From: Marthasterias glacialis
Lineage: Eukaryota > Echinodermata > Asteroidea > Forcipulatida > Asteriidae
Length of the DNA stretch: 64,000 nt
Assembly (NCBI GenBank): GCA_911728455.2
Contig: OU452236.1
Location: 9,418,171 to 9,482,170, forward strand
Direction: 5' to 3'
The notes below the pieces were generated by a model, which was not told the DNA's origin, ran no database searches, and saw only the letters and a program-made list of their open reading frames with translations. Positions 14,501-23,768 of the stretch are shown piece by piece. Both the position numbers and the translations under genes were made by a program. The stretch's first letter is position 1, and every line of letters begins with the position of its first letter.

Positions 14501-17500
14501 AAATAAAGTTTCAATCCCGGTATTATCAGAAGGGGCAAATTTTGTACCTTAATTTGAAGATCTGAACGCCCCTTGTCACCACTGTTAACATGCAAGTCCC
14601 AACCTCCACACGTATGAATTAGATACAAGTACTGCATCATCGTTAAGCTTGAATGCTCAGCAGCACAAAAGGCATGGGTCATGGTCTCGATGGTTTCCCT
14701 GCCAACTGTAAACAATCAAATCAATTAAAAATGAATCATTAAAATCTACATATTGTGAAATTTTGCGCCCATTTGAATGTTAATAAGCACAATAAAGTGC
14801 ATGATGTTTCTTTTTATCATACCAGTTACTGCCGGATAACATGTTAAGAGTGGGTCCGCGTAAATACATCATATTTTCGTCCTCGGCCCCCCAATTTTTT
14901 TTTTTTAAATGAAAGGAGTATGTGAGCAAGTAACAAATAAATATTTCAAAATTTTCCCAAAGGTCTGTTGCCATGGTAACGGGCTATTTCGTGCAAATTT
15001 TGGGCCAATTCGGGGGTCTAAAAAAACGTTTTTTAGCTTATTTTAACACGCCACCAAGCCAAAATGCACAATTGATTTCACAGGTTGGTTACAAATATCT
15101 TGATTTGCGCGAAGGAAGCATTTACAGCCAGTTTACCAATGTTGAGCTGGGGCTTTAAGACGAAAAAACTGGGGGGGGGAAAACCTTTCTATACCGTTGA
15201 GTTGAAAGCTACAAGCCCACCTTGTGTCCAGAGGTATTTCTTGAGGAAGTCTTTGACACTCATGCCGTCCCAGTCAGCAGCATGTTTGCATTCCAGTATT
15301 TCATCTAGGTTGATCTGGTTTTGCATGCCGTCAACCTGTCATAAATAATAAAGTAACAAAATCACATTCAGCACTCTGCTGCCATTTTGATTTTCTGTCA
15401 TACAAATGCCTAGAACCAAATAGAGGCCGGGTGGAAACTTTTGCTGCCACTACTTTTATTTTATTGTTGCTGTTTAACAATCCGATGAAACGATCAACCC
15501 TTACTGACCCCCAGGTCCTTCAATATCCATCACCTAGTTTGTCTTGAGTTTGATGGAATCGGTACTGTAGCCCCAGCTGTCATTTCTTAGCATGATGCCA
15601 GGCATACCAGTGAATAACAATAGAGTGGAGTAGTTTGATGGAATCAGTTCTGTGTTCCCAAGGAAGTTTTTGTGTAGCAGCAGCACAGTTTTTCCAAAAT
15701 CGGATACAAAAGTGACTAACCTTCTTGAAGTACCGGACAAGATCAAGGAGGGAGGTGTACGGGAGAGGTGGGATGGCACCTGAGAACTTCTTGAGCTTTC
15801 CATCTGGTAAACGCCAAAACTTATTCCCTTTGTTGTAAAAGTGAGCAGTCTCAAGACCCAACTCCTTCACAAGCGCTAAGATTTCCTTCTGAGCCCTGTA
15901 GAGAAAAAAATAACGCACATTTATAAATAATAACAATAATAATAACTAGTTCTTATATATGGCATTTCACAATAACGTCTCAATGCGCTTAACATTAGTG
16001 CCCTGGTCATTGGGCCCATAACATTCCTGTAATCTTTCTCAGCTCCCTGGGGAGTATACAGCCCCGCGCTGCCGTGGCTCTCTTGAGGCTTTTGCAAATA
16101 CAATATCAAGCTCTACCCTCGCAGGTACCCATTTTATACCCCTGGGTGAAGAGAAGCAATTATAGAAAAGCATCTTGCTCAAGGACACAATTGTCATGAC
16201 CGGGATTCGAACCCACACCCTGATGACTTAACCACCAGAACTTGAGTCCGGTGTACTAAACCTGTTGACGCCAGATGACCTGCTATACATACAAATATTG
16301 TCCTCGGCCAGAGCTCACGGTCGATGTTTTGCAATTCATGGTGTGCAAGTTTGACAAAAATCCCTGTGCTATCTTCCTGTCCCTTCCTACCCTTACTCCT
16401 GCTCCTTTCCCTGTCCCCCTACCCCTGGCACTTTCTTTGTCCCCCTACCCCTGGCCCTTTCTCTGTCCCTCTACCCCTTGCCCTTTCTCTGTCCCCCTAC
16501 CCATGGCCCTTTCCCTGTCCCCCTACCCCTGGCACTTTCTTTGTCCCCCTACCCCTGGCCCTTTCTCTGTCCCTCTACCCCTTGCCCTTTCTCTGTCCCC
16601 CTACCCATGGCCCTTTCTCTGTCCCCCTACCCCTGCCCTTTCCCTGTCCCCCTACCCTTGGCCCTTTCTCTGCCCCCTACCGCTGGCCCTTTCTCTGTCC
16701 CCTACCCCTGGCCCTTTCTCTGCCCCCCTACCCCTGGCCCTTTCTCTGTCCCCCTACCCCTGGCCCTTTCTCTGTCCCCCTACCCCTGGCCCTTTCTCTG
16801 TCCCTCTACCCCTTGCCCTTTCTCTGTCCCCCTACCCATGGCCCTTTCCCTGTCCCCCTACCCCTGCCCTTTCCCTGTCCCCCTACCCTTGGCCCTTTCC
16901 CTGTCCCCCTACCCCTGCCCTTTCCCTGTCCCCCTACCCTTGGCCCTTTCTCTGTCCCGTACCCCTGGCCCTTTCTCTGCCCCCTACCCCTGGCCCTTTC
17001 TCTGTCCCCCTACCCCTGGCCCTTTCTCTGTTCCCTACCCCTGGCCCTTTCTCTGCCCCCTACCCCTGGCCCTTTCTCTGCCCCCTACCCCTGGCCCTTT
17101 CCCTGTCCCCCTACCCTTGGCCCTTTCTCTGTCCCCTACCCCTGGCCCTTTCTCTGCCCCCTACCCCTGGCCCTTTCTCTGTCCCCCTACCCCTGGCCCT
17201 TTCTCTGTTCCCCTACCCCTGCCCTTTCCCCATCCTCTCATCCCCTACCCCTGTCCTTTCCCATCCCCCTACCCCTGGCCCTTTCTCTGCCCCCTACCCC
17301 TGCCCTTTCCCCATCCTCTCATCCCCTACCCCTGTCCTTTCCCATCCCCCTACCCCTGGCCCTTTCTCTGCCCCCTACCCCAGGCCCTGTCCCCCTACTC
17401 CTGGCCTTTTCTTTGTCCCCTACCCCTGTCCTTTTCCGTCCTCTACCCGTCCTTTTCCGTCCCCCTGCGCCTTTCCATCCCCTACCAGATTTACAATCCC

Positions 17501-20500
17501 CTCCCGACCTATGCCCCTTTCTCCCCCCCCCCCTAGTCCCGTCCCTGCTTCTGTCCCCCTTACTTTGTCCTCTACCCATGCCCCTTTCACTGCCCTCACC
17601 TATTCCTTTAACTGTCCCCTACCCCTCCACTGCTAGCCAATGTCAGTGTGTTGATGAGCAGCCTATTTTTGGAAAGTTTTTGTGTGGTCAGTGTGTTGAT
17701 TAATAGACTTTCTTTTTTTTGCAAATCTGTTCACTTCTCTGTACAGCAACTGCACTAATGATTTTTTTTCTTCATATGCTGTGAAAGTTGTGTGTACATG
17801 TATAGTATGATTAATCTTTGAATAAAATGCCCGCTTTTTTGACATGCTGGCTTGCTATTCATGCGGCACACAGAATTATCTAAAGTTTTCAACAATATCA
17901 AAACGGAAAAAAAATACGGTTACTAAAGGGCGTTTTTGACTGCTTTTTTGCAAATTTTTGGTAAAAAATCATTCTTCCTCACCCCTACCACTGCCTGTTT
18001 CCCCTACCCCTGCCCCTGGTTCCCTTAACCCTACCCTTCTCCTTTCACAGTCCCCTATGATCCCTACCCCTTTCCCAGGATCCTGCCTTTTTATCTGTCC
18101 TACTCTTCACCCCCACCTCCCCCTCCAAAAATATATTAAAAACAACCCAGATTACTCAAGGACGTAAGCCCAGATCAAAAGGGACCACTTTAAATCTAAC
18201 CCAGACGCGGTGTCTGACTTCGCTGACTTTGAGGTCACTATTATGGTGATTAGTGCAATCAATCACTAAGCTACCATGATCAATCTTCCAGTCAGACTCA
18301 GACAACAATGATCTGTTAAAGATCCAGCGCGACTAAGATGTCGTTTGTGGCTGTCCTTCCTCACCCACAAGCAAGGAGGCACAGCATTGTGTGTTAACAA
18401 TACTAACGGCATCCAGTTGAGGGGGGTCCTTGGAAATAATAAATAATAATAATAATAATAATAAAAGGCTTTTATATGGCGCTCTTTGTCAGTAAATAAC
18501 CTCAAAGCGCTTAACAGAGGAAGTACAAAAATCAAAAAAGACACAAATACACCAAACTGCATTAAACCTACAATAAAGATAAACCGTAAAACTTCAGAAA
18601 AAAAACACAAGTTACTCTAGTAGTAAAATTGAATAAAAGACAAGCGTGAACATTGATAAAAGAGTAAACCTCATAAAATAGATAACCAGCACAGCTGGAA
18701 CCCTGATAAAATGACCAGAAGGCATAAAAAGTATACACCCATAAAAAACATGAGGAGCAAGGGTTAGGGGGAGATGTCAGATGTAATTCCTGGGTTAACT
18801 CATGGATTCTTCTGTTGTGTATTACTGGGATTGTTGCCTTGCCGCATTTTGTAAGGATGTGAATCACACAAAGTTATTTCAGATATAAAAAGCTTGCTTA
18901 GCAGAATTAAGTGGATTCGCACTTCAGATCAATCTTAGCTCTTTCTGGTATCGAGCCCAGGCCAATCACCATCAAATGTACATTGCTTGTTTCAAAAACC
19001 CCTGTTAAATGTTTTGCTTATTAGTTTAGAAATTTGTTACGCAATATTGCCTGCCTCACAGCTTGATGAAACTGGATGATGACACTGGATCCTGAATGTA
19101 TGCTTCAGGGCCCAACTACACAAAGCCTCCTGTACAAGCCCTTTGCACAGTTTCTATTTCATTTCCGATGCTTACCATGAACAAAGCAAAAGGCACGCAA
19201 ACTTGCTGGCAATTCTTGTAAGCAGATGAGAGAGGCAACAATGCAAATCCATATGGGGGGGATTGGGGAGAGAGAGTGTTTAAACTTACGTTCCGATGCG
19301 ACTACAACCGAGGTCCCATTCGCAGGTTCCTGTGGCACCATTTAGATCCTTACTTGACACGTCACCACCATACCGATCTGCAGGCAATTACGGTTAATCA
19401 GAATGATTTAATGTTTGAAAAAACCTGCAGTGTAGTAATTACATTAACATATAAAAAACTTAGATTCTTGTTTATTTCTGACTCCAAAGCTAATGTAGGT
19501 TGGTGAGAATAAAAGTATAGATACAGCACAACTCAAAAAGGTGAAAAAATTGTATCACCCTTTTCAATGTAGGAACTTAGATTAAGATCTTTTATTAAAT
19601 GGGACGGCTCAGTTTCTGAAAAGCTTGAACTGCTATAAGGTCTTTGAAGGTAGGTCGGCCTTCCAAAGTACAATAAGTTCTTGAAAAAAGGTAGGTTTTA
19701 TAAAGTGAAGTTTTGAAAATGGCTACTGAGGGAGATTGTTTGATGCTCTCAGGAAGTTGATTCCACATCCAGGGTGCAGCGATAGAAAAGGCACGATCCC
19801 CCCGACTGTGTTTGCTACTTAGAATGCGAAGGACTGAAGTTTGTGAGCAGGAACGCAAATTTCGGACAGGTCCTTTGATGGACAACAGGTCTGTGAGATA
19901 CGTTGGGGCCGAGGCATTCAGGCAACGGAAAACAAGCAGCAAGATCTTAAACTGAACTCAAAGGTTTTTATGGCCAATTGCAACAACTTCACTTACCATG
20001 AACATTAGTTAGGTTCCACTGGAATCGACTTCACAAAGAGCTAAGATTGATCGTAAGTGCAAATCAATGGTAATTGCTAAGCAAAGTGTGATGTCACAAT
20101 TACTATGGTGATACTGACAACTCGTCTTAAGATGAATCTTAGTGCTTTGTGAAATCGAACATAGGCCTGATTGCTTGGTTCTTGAAAGGGCAAGGGCACC
20201 AAGGCATTTTCTTCTTAATTGAAAGGCACCTCTATGAGGAAATTGTCCTCCGTTGCCTCCGTGAAGTATCAGGCATGAAGTTCCATTGAAAGAATGATCA
20301 GTCCCGTATTCGAACCCTCAGTTGAGTTCTTTACTCATTTCGGAAGGCCTCTCCAAAGACCTCAGTAGTGGAAGATTTGGGGAATTGGGCTGTCCTAGGG
20401 GATCAGGTTGACTTGATAGTTTCTTTTCCTGCCTTTCACCTCTGTGGACCCTGGTTCGAATCATGCCTCTGACCGGTGCCTTACATGTGGATTGGGTTTT

Positions 20501-20789
20501 CAGTCCCTACCTGATTGCATGGGTTTTCCCCGTATGGTGTTTTTTTTCCTCCTGGGTATCTAAAACTGAACATTTCTTCTCGTTTCCTATTCACCATCCT
20601 GTTATTGGCGCTTGCGCTGTCGGATGTGTAATGAAATAAAATAAATAAATTACCGGATGACTCTAAAACCAAGACTTTCCCTGTGGGCTTTTTCTGCAGG
20701 AGGGTGTGAGCAGCAGTCAAGCCAGAGAGTCCAGCCCCGACGATGATCACGTCATACTCTGGTGTCTCGGTGTGCCCGTTCGCTGCCAT
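5367..20789 (-). CDS. Flavin-containing amine oxidase, complete 11-exon gene
   Basis: Spliced from exons 20789-20654, 19377-19290, 15895-15721, 15335-15221, 14705-14548, 12538-12358, 11758-11664, 10473-10300, 8503-8417, 6642-6560 and 5541-5367. Each has AG/GT borders, and the phases (1,2,0,1,0,1,0,0,0,2) join without a stop into 488 residues, the usual size for the monoamine oxidase/putrescine oxidase family. Seen: an N-terminal FAD dinucleotide fold (VIIVGAGLSGLTAAHTL, residues about 14-30), the core motifs VIVAVP, RITFDPPL, FWREAG and YDATLPNG, and the C-terminal FAD region HWAGADSATSW with NGAVQAG. The family oxidises amines using FAD. No signal peptide or clear C-terminal membrane anchor is seen, so a cytosolic or peripheral protein is inferred. 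The start ATG has A at -3 and G at +4. Several conserved catalytic positions differ from active MAO (see findings), so activity is uncertain. Confidence 0.9.
5671..5905 (+). mobile_element. tRNA-Leu(CAA)-derived SINE head with foreign tail
   Basis: GTCATGGCTGGGTGGTCTAG, ACTCAAGTTCT, TTTGAATCCCGGCCATGACA. After GACCTTGAC it departs from the standard body. Confidence 0.75.
6366..6550 (+). mobile_element. tRNA-Leu(CAA)-type SINE, body and tail
   Basis: AAGATGCTTTACTATAATTG, TTCTCTTCACCCAGGGGTAT, ACCTGCGAGGGTACAGG, then GGGCACTAATGTAAA and an AT-rich end just short of exon 10 of the amine oxidase gene. Confidence 0.8.
6560..6642 (-). CDS. Amine oxidase exon 10
   Basis: Encodes EWLYGTSDAEPVNKSSELLA then SVTKPHGR. 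Position and flanking splice phases fit the segment that in MAO holds 'W...E.YSGGCYT.YF' and the 'P.GR' before the last FAD motif. The SGGC sequence, including the covalent-flavin cysteine of MAO A/B, is absent. Acceptor CGTTAG, donor CAG|GTAAGA. Confidence 0.75.
7541..8324. mobile_element. 784-bp MITE with ATAGACCGATTGCGCGAC termini, intact copy
   Basis: Left ATAGACCAATTGCGCGACC, right GTCGCGCAATCGGTCTAT, each followed by a CACGTGA motif. Interior lacks coding sequence. Lies in intron 9 of the amine oxidase gene. Confidence 0.85.
8417..8503 (-). CDS. Amine oxidase exon 9
   Basis: Encodes LEERKEIILRVLSEVFGPQI then MDCIDYAEK. It corresponds to the helix 'xxRxxxVLxxLxxxFGxxA...Y.xxdW' of the family. 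Acceptor CGAAAG, donor AAG|GTATGC, phase 0. Lies about 90 bp beyond the right end of an intronic MITE copy (7541-8324). Confidence 0.85.
8982..9254. mobile_element. Short copy of the GATCCATTAAGCCCCGCC MITE
   Basis: Ends ATAGTCTGATCCATGAGGCT and GGGGCTTAATGGATCAGTCT. Internally deleted relative to 3831-4278. Located in intron 8 of the amine oxidase gene. Confidence 0.8.
9901..10235. mobile_element. 335-bp hAT-type MITE in an amine oxidase intron
   Basis: Ends CAAATATACTAGAAACACAA and the near inverse complement GTAGTATCTTTG, flanked by GTTCACAC on both sides (9893-9900 and 10236-10243). Subterminal GATAGGACACT occurs at both ends. It lies in intron 8, just downstream (minus strand) of exon 8. 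Confidence 0.85.
10300..10473 (-). CDS. Amine oxidase exon 8
   Basis: Encodes PFWREAGHAGEYLNMAATSG and ISYDATLPNGNPALMTYTNP. It matches the family signature 'FWRxxGxSGE...YDxTxPDGxPAL'. Acceptor CTGAAG, donor TCG|GTAAGA, phase 0 on both sides. Confidence 0.9.
11664..11758 (-). CDS. Amine oxidase exon 7
   Basis: Encodes ERITFDPPLRMRRSKTFPSR and then LDLIASVITYKS. This is the RIxFxPPL motif and the strand that carries the flavin-proximal lysine in human MAO (Lys305 in A, Lys296 in B); here that place is alanine. Acceptor GGCAG, donor TCC|GTAAGA. Confidence 0.85.
12271..12334 (+). ncRNA. Hammerhead-like repeat terminus, copy 1
   Basis: AGCCTTTGAGAAAGACTCTG then CTAGGGTTGAAACGTGAGGC. The order (C)TGAGAAA, short stem-loop around TGCTA, GAAAC and an outer GCCT/AGGC pairing recalls the hammerhead core CUGANGA...GAAAC found at ends of Penelope-like elements and retrozymes. 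The core is degenerate (GAGAAA for GAUGA), so activity is unlikely. Confidence 0.4.
12358..12538 (-). CDS. Amine oxidase exon 6
   Basis: Starts GGAMLLCRKLFENLGEGTVE and ends YYAERVIVAVPCSVS. It corresponds to the family region 'GGxQxLxxxLAxxLG...' through 'AxxVIVAxPPxL', where the second FAD-contacting strand lies. Acceptor TTTTAG, donor TCAG|GTAAAG. Confidence 0.9.
12655..12950 (+). mobile_element. Full-length tRNA-Leu(CAA)-type SINE
   Basis: tRNA-like head 12655-12740 (TCATGGCCTAGCGGTCTAG, GGGTTCGAGTCCCGGTCATG), then TTCACCCAGGGGTGTAAATG and GCTCGGGGCTGTATAATCCC, ending CACTAATGTAAAGCGCAATG. Confidence 0.85.
12955..13235 (+). mobile_element. Second SINE type with tRNA-like head
   Basis: GGTGGCCTGTGCGTAAAGCG, TCGCATCTCACCAATGTG and GGTTTGAATCCCAGCTAGGG give A- and B-box-like parts. 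Long unique body to ATTATTACTATTATG. Confidence 0.6.
13395..13535 (-). mobile_element. SINE body fragment
   Basis: Minus-strand CTGCGAGGGTAGAGATTG, TGAATGACAAGC, ATGCATGGGGCCCAGTGAAC; a diverged, headless copy. Confidence 0.6.
13841..13998. repeat. About 158-bp interspersed repeat, copy 1
   Basis: Starts CAGGCCTTGATCTTAACCAA and ends CAAAGGCCTGCCCCC. Contains TTGGCCAGC.TGCCCTT twice. Near-identical copy at 28726-28883. Confidence 0.8.
14213..14500 (-). mobile_element. Tandem dimer of tRNA-Leu(CAA)-type SINE heads
   Basis: Two successive minus-strand units, each with GGTTCGAANCC...TTGTG or CACTTGTG and CCCAGGAGTATATGGG-like body (14226-14345 and 14355-14500). Confidence 0.7.
14548..14705 (-). 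CDS. Amine oxidase exon 5
   Basis: Encodes GRETIETMTHAFCAAEHSSL followed by MMQYLYLIHTCGGWDLHVNS. This corresponds to the family region with 'EPxxxSxLyxLxxxxxxGG', here EHSSLTMMQYLYLIHTCGG. Acceptor TACAG, donor AAG|GTACAA. Confidence 0.9.
15221..15335 (-). CDS. Amine oxidase exon 4
   Basis: Encodes VDGMQNQINLDEILECKHAA then DWDGMSVKDFLKKYLWTQ. The 'WDxxSVxDFL' motif is standard for the substrate domain of MAO-like enzymes. Acceptor GACAG, donor CAAG|GTGGGC, phase 1 at its end. Confidence 0.9.
15721..15895 (-). CDS. Amine oxidase exon 3
   Basis: Encodes AQKEILALVKELGLETAHFY followed by NKGNKFWRLPDGKLKKFSG and DLVRYFKK. This is the typical 'xxILxLxKELGL' segment after the first FAD contacts. 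Acceptor CTACAG, donor AAG|GTTAGT, ends in phase 0. Confidence 0.9.
15930..16262 (-). mobile_element. Full-length tRNA-Leu(CAA)-type SINE
   Basis: Minus-strand head at 16175-16262 (GTTCGAATCCCGGTCATGAC), body, and an (ATT)n-type tail at 15930-15950. About 330 bases, in intron 2, 35 bases upstream of exon 3. Confidence 0.85.
16370..17640 (+). repeat. Pyrimidine-rich 26-bp minisatellite, about 50 copies
   Basis: Core unit CCCTACCCCTGGCCCTTTC plus TCTGTCC, with length variants of 23-27 bases. More degenerate after 17210. It lies in intron 2 of the amine oxidase gene. The plus strand is almost purely C/T, so the transcribed (minus) strand is G-rich. A related diffuse stretch follows at 17975-18130. 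All plus frames are nearly stop-free, giving spurious open frames over 350 codons. Confidence 0.97.
19290..19377 (-). CDS. Amine oxidase exon 2
   Basis: Acceptor CTGCAG at 19378-19383, donor GTAAGT. Encodes DRYGGDVSSKDL and CEWDLGCSRIGT. It aligns with the family segment DRVGGR...DLGGxWVG, but the arginine of GGR is aspartate and the GGxW motif reads GCSRI. Phases 1 in and 2 out match the neighbouring exons. Confidence 0.8.
19590..19945 (-). mobile_element. LINE C-terminal fragment in an amine oxidase intron
   Basis: A minus-strand frame reads LVFRCLNASAPTYLTDLLSI ... RAFSIAAPWMWNQLPESIKQ ... FKTSLYKTYLF. This is the conserved C-terminal tail of CR1/L2-like and RTE-like ORF2 proteins ('AP.YL..LL', 'G.RAFS.AAP..WN.LP..I'). 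It is 5'-truncated and has the same strand as the host gene. Confidence 0.75.
20030..20153. mobile_element. 124-bp MITE with TTCACAAAGAGCTAAGATT termini
   Basis: TTCACAAAGAGCTAAGATTG and the inverse complement of AATCTTAGTGCTTTGTGAA. A diverged fragment is at 18900-18960. Lies in intron 1. Confidence 0.7.
20385..20650 (+). mobile_element. SINE next to the exon 1 splice donor
   Basis: Body GGATTGGGTTTTCAGTCCCT, CATGGGTTTTCCCC and TTCCTATTCACCATCCT, ending AAATAAAATAAATAAA at 20650. Shares the body and GGTTCGAATC box with 22675-22935. Its tail stops two bases from the donor GT of the amine oxidase exon 1. Confidence 0.75.
20654..20789 (-). CDS. Amine oxidase exon 1 (start, FAD-binding fold)
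   Basis: Begins MAANGHTETPEYDVIIVGAG and ends VLVLESS plus one base (phase 1). It contains the GxGxxG motif of the Rossmann fold and the acidic residue (LES) that ends the second beta strand. The donor is CCG|GTAATT. The intronic bases just past the donor belong to the AT tail of a SINE. Confidence 0.9.
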
Positions 20790-22674
20790 CTTGTGACTGT
20801 CTCAAGAGATTTCGTCTGCGATTAAAAGACGAGAGTTGTCCAAATTGATTAGTCTTCAAATCAAGTCAACAATTGTTCTGTTTGCGGCGACTAGCCTTAC
20901 ATATGTACGGGATAAAGACTATTTTAAAAAGTGGACAGACGAAAACTGCATACTCAATACTTTGCGAGTACCATGGAAAAAAAAAACCTAATACGACAGA
21001 GCAATCAGGTAGGATTCAAATATACAAATAACAGCAAGATGATGAGCTCAGAGCTGCAAAAAGCTGGAGTAAGTGTATTGACACTTTTGACAAATTTGCT
21101 TACCGTTGAGCAGCGCTATGAAATTGGCCCCCGGAGTTTGCCAGGGTTAGCAATTCAAGTGTTAAAAGGTCAACCAAATCTTCCTGGGAATTTCCCGCGT
21201 ACTTCCTCTAGTGTGAAAATATGGCTTTCCCATGCACAAAATGTCTGTTCGAAACAACATGGAGCTTAACACATGAAACTCCATGACAACATAAACAGCA
21301 ACCAGCCCCCAACCTGTACATTAGCACAGGCTGAACAATAGGCCCTTCATGTAACTGCAATTCCCCGATTAAAACGACTGTCTAATATACTATACAGACA
21401 TGCAACTTTGTAATAGCAATACCAAAAAGAAGAGGAAATGGACTTTGTACATGTACAGTGTTTTCCCAATTTTCAATGGCACTGTAATGTAGAGGGAGGA
21501 TATGAGCTTTTCAGCTGCATGCCTGTACATACAATTACAAAAGTACAAAGTACACTTCATTGTAAGTTCGTAAATTGCAATTTCACATCTGTAATGAAAA
21601 ATGCGTAAACATTTTGACGGGGAAAAAACAAATAAAACTAAATATTCAAAATCCACAAACAAATGTTTTGCTGAGAAAAAAATTAACATTTCTTTTTGCC
21701 AAACAATTACTTTGGAGCTCACTCTAGATCAATGAACTCCATTTACCAGGAGCTCCAAAACATGCAGTTAAACCATTTTTATGAAATCCTTACAAACTGC
21801 ACAGATGACCTTACCGTCTAAAGACGACAAATTGTACAACACTGTACAACTTTGTACAGTGTGTGATTATCGACAGCCACAGGCAAAATGCTTAAATGAA
21901 AAACATTTTCTTTAAACAGCATACAGTTTAAATACAAGTCTAACAAAAGAGCTTTCACTGTTGTAAAAATCCATACAAGTCCTGGCAGTTCGGATGGTTG
22001 GTTCAACAAACTTCAGTGTTTCTTTGGGCCAAACCAACCAGACTCGTTTTTTATAATGTAAAATTGTAGACCCATGCTTAAGAAAAGAAAAAAAATGTGT
22101 AGGAAAATCATATTTCAGGATGTTTGGGAGTTTCCAGACAGTGTTTTGTGATTTTGAATGCAATTAACTCTTTTCACCGGCTGCAGACCGTGCTACGTGT
22201 TACAGGGAAGGTTCCCATTTTCGCTTGTTCTCTTTTTCCCCCTAATCATCAGACAGGAAAAAAACCCAAACAAACAAAAAATCGTGCTAGTATTTGTGAA
22301 CAATCAAAATTTGTTATGAACTTGTAAAGTGCAAACAAGCATCCCTTCAAGGTCGATGAAGTGTGATGATCTTTCGTTGCTCTAATCTGGAAGAGATGTA
22401 GAGTACAAGTATCAAGATTACATTTAAGCTTTTGATTCCTTCTGGTCTAATTGCAGTCCAATCCTGAAATCAATGGGATTAAGCCTACAGCTTGAAACCG
22501 GATTGAAAAACACAACACAGGTCGTTCAGTCGTTTAAGGGGGGCTCAATCACATGTGCAATCAGCTGATTCAGTGTGTATGAATCTCACACTGAGTGGGG
22601 AAGCCGAGTCTCATGACAGGAAACACGGTAAAGGGGGCCACTTATCTACCGTTTTTCAAATGGTAGCAACTTTT
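20790..22674. other. 5' flank of the amine oxidase gene, no gene seen
   Basis: The promoter must lie within the first part, but no clear TATA box or initiator can be assigned. A MITE end (CAGCGCTATGAAATTGG) is near 21110. No coding pattern found in 20.9-22.6 kb. Confidence 0.5.
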
Positions 22675-22935
22675 TGGGGTGGTCGGGTTGGCATAGTGGT
22701 ATCTTTCCTTGCCTGCCACCTCTGGTTCGAATCCCGCTGGGGGAACTACGTGGATTGGGTTTTCAGTCCCTACCTATTTGGGCAAAAAAAATTTTTTTTC
22801 TGTTTCTAGTTACCGACCAACCCTAATTTTACGGCACGACCCTAAACTTTTTATTCAACTTTTTCCTTTTTCGGCGGCTTAAAACGATGAATTAATTAAA
22901 ATGAAACAAAAAATAAATAAATAAATAACAAATAA
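22675..22935 (+). mobile_element. SINE of the same type as 20385-20650
   Basis: Head GGGTTGGCATAGTGGTATCT...GGTTCGAATCCCGCTGGGGG, shared GGATTGGGTTTTCAGTCCCT, and an AAATAAATAAATAA tail. Confidence 0.8.
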
Positions 22936-23705
22936 ATCCATAAAATGGAGATTGACTTTGTCACTATGAAATGAACATGAAAATAAAGTGGCCGTACTTA
23001 TTGCGTTGACACCGCATTCGGTAAAACATCAACCCAAGCCGTATAAATGAGTCTAGCTCCCCGTTCGTAACGTTGTTAGTTTGTACTGTACTGCAACCGA
23101 CAGCAACACACTAGACGCTACGACGAGTCCCTCTCATTCACTCTGACTGTGGTTTTCTTTGCCAAATAACATTTATTACAATCACATTCAGTCTTTTTTG
23201 GACCCTGTGCTGAATTCTATGACATCATCAAGCAACAACATGAACAAATAAAGGATAGACAACATACCTGAAACATCGCAATGATTTATTTCTTAATAAA
23301 AATAGCCAGCAGAAAAGAAAAATAAATTGAAAAGCACACTGGAAGCTGGATGTGCACAGGGGGGGGGGGGTTGCTTCAGGTCTTTTAGTATTACAATGAC
23401 GTCAGTGCTTGACTGCTTGAAAGATTTAGTTTGATGAGTCTGATGTCGCATATCTTGTTAACACGAAAATAGCGATTGAAAAAAATAAAAATCAAAAAAA
23501 TGTTTTTGTTTGTTTGTTTTTGTTTGCTTCTTAATTTGAGATGACATTGAAATAAATAACAGTTTTAAATCCCAAAACTATTTTATTTACATTTTTGTCA
23601 ACTATTTTGAGTCAAGTTGATAACCATTTGAACGTTAAAAAGCCTTTTTCTCTCACTCGTGAAAAATCAACTATTTAAAAAAATCACAAAAAAATCAACA
23701 ATTGT

Positions 23706-23768
23706 ATTGTGTTGTCATTAAGCCTCTGAGAAAGACTCTGCTAGGATCGAAACGTGAGGCCATTAACA
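23706..23768 (+). ncRNA. Hammerhead-like repeat terminus, copy 2
   Basis: AGCCTCTGAGAAAGACTCTG then CTAGGATCGAAACGTGAGGC, sharing the flanks GTTGTCATT and CATTAACAA with copy 1. A MITE is inserted right after it. Confidence 0.4.

Noticed and set aside
16275..17703. Open frames over 450 codons of Pro/Leu/Ser-rich repeats
   Set aside because: All three plus frames are open over the pyrimidine-rich minisatellite, and length variants of 23-27 bases break any one frame. The region is intronic on the opposite strand.
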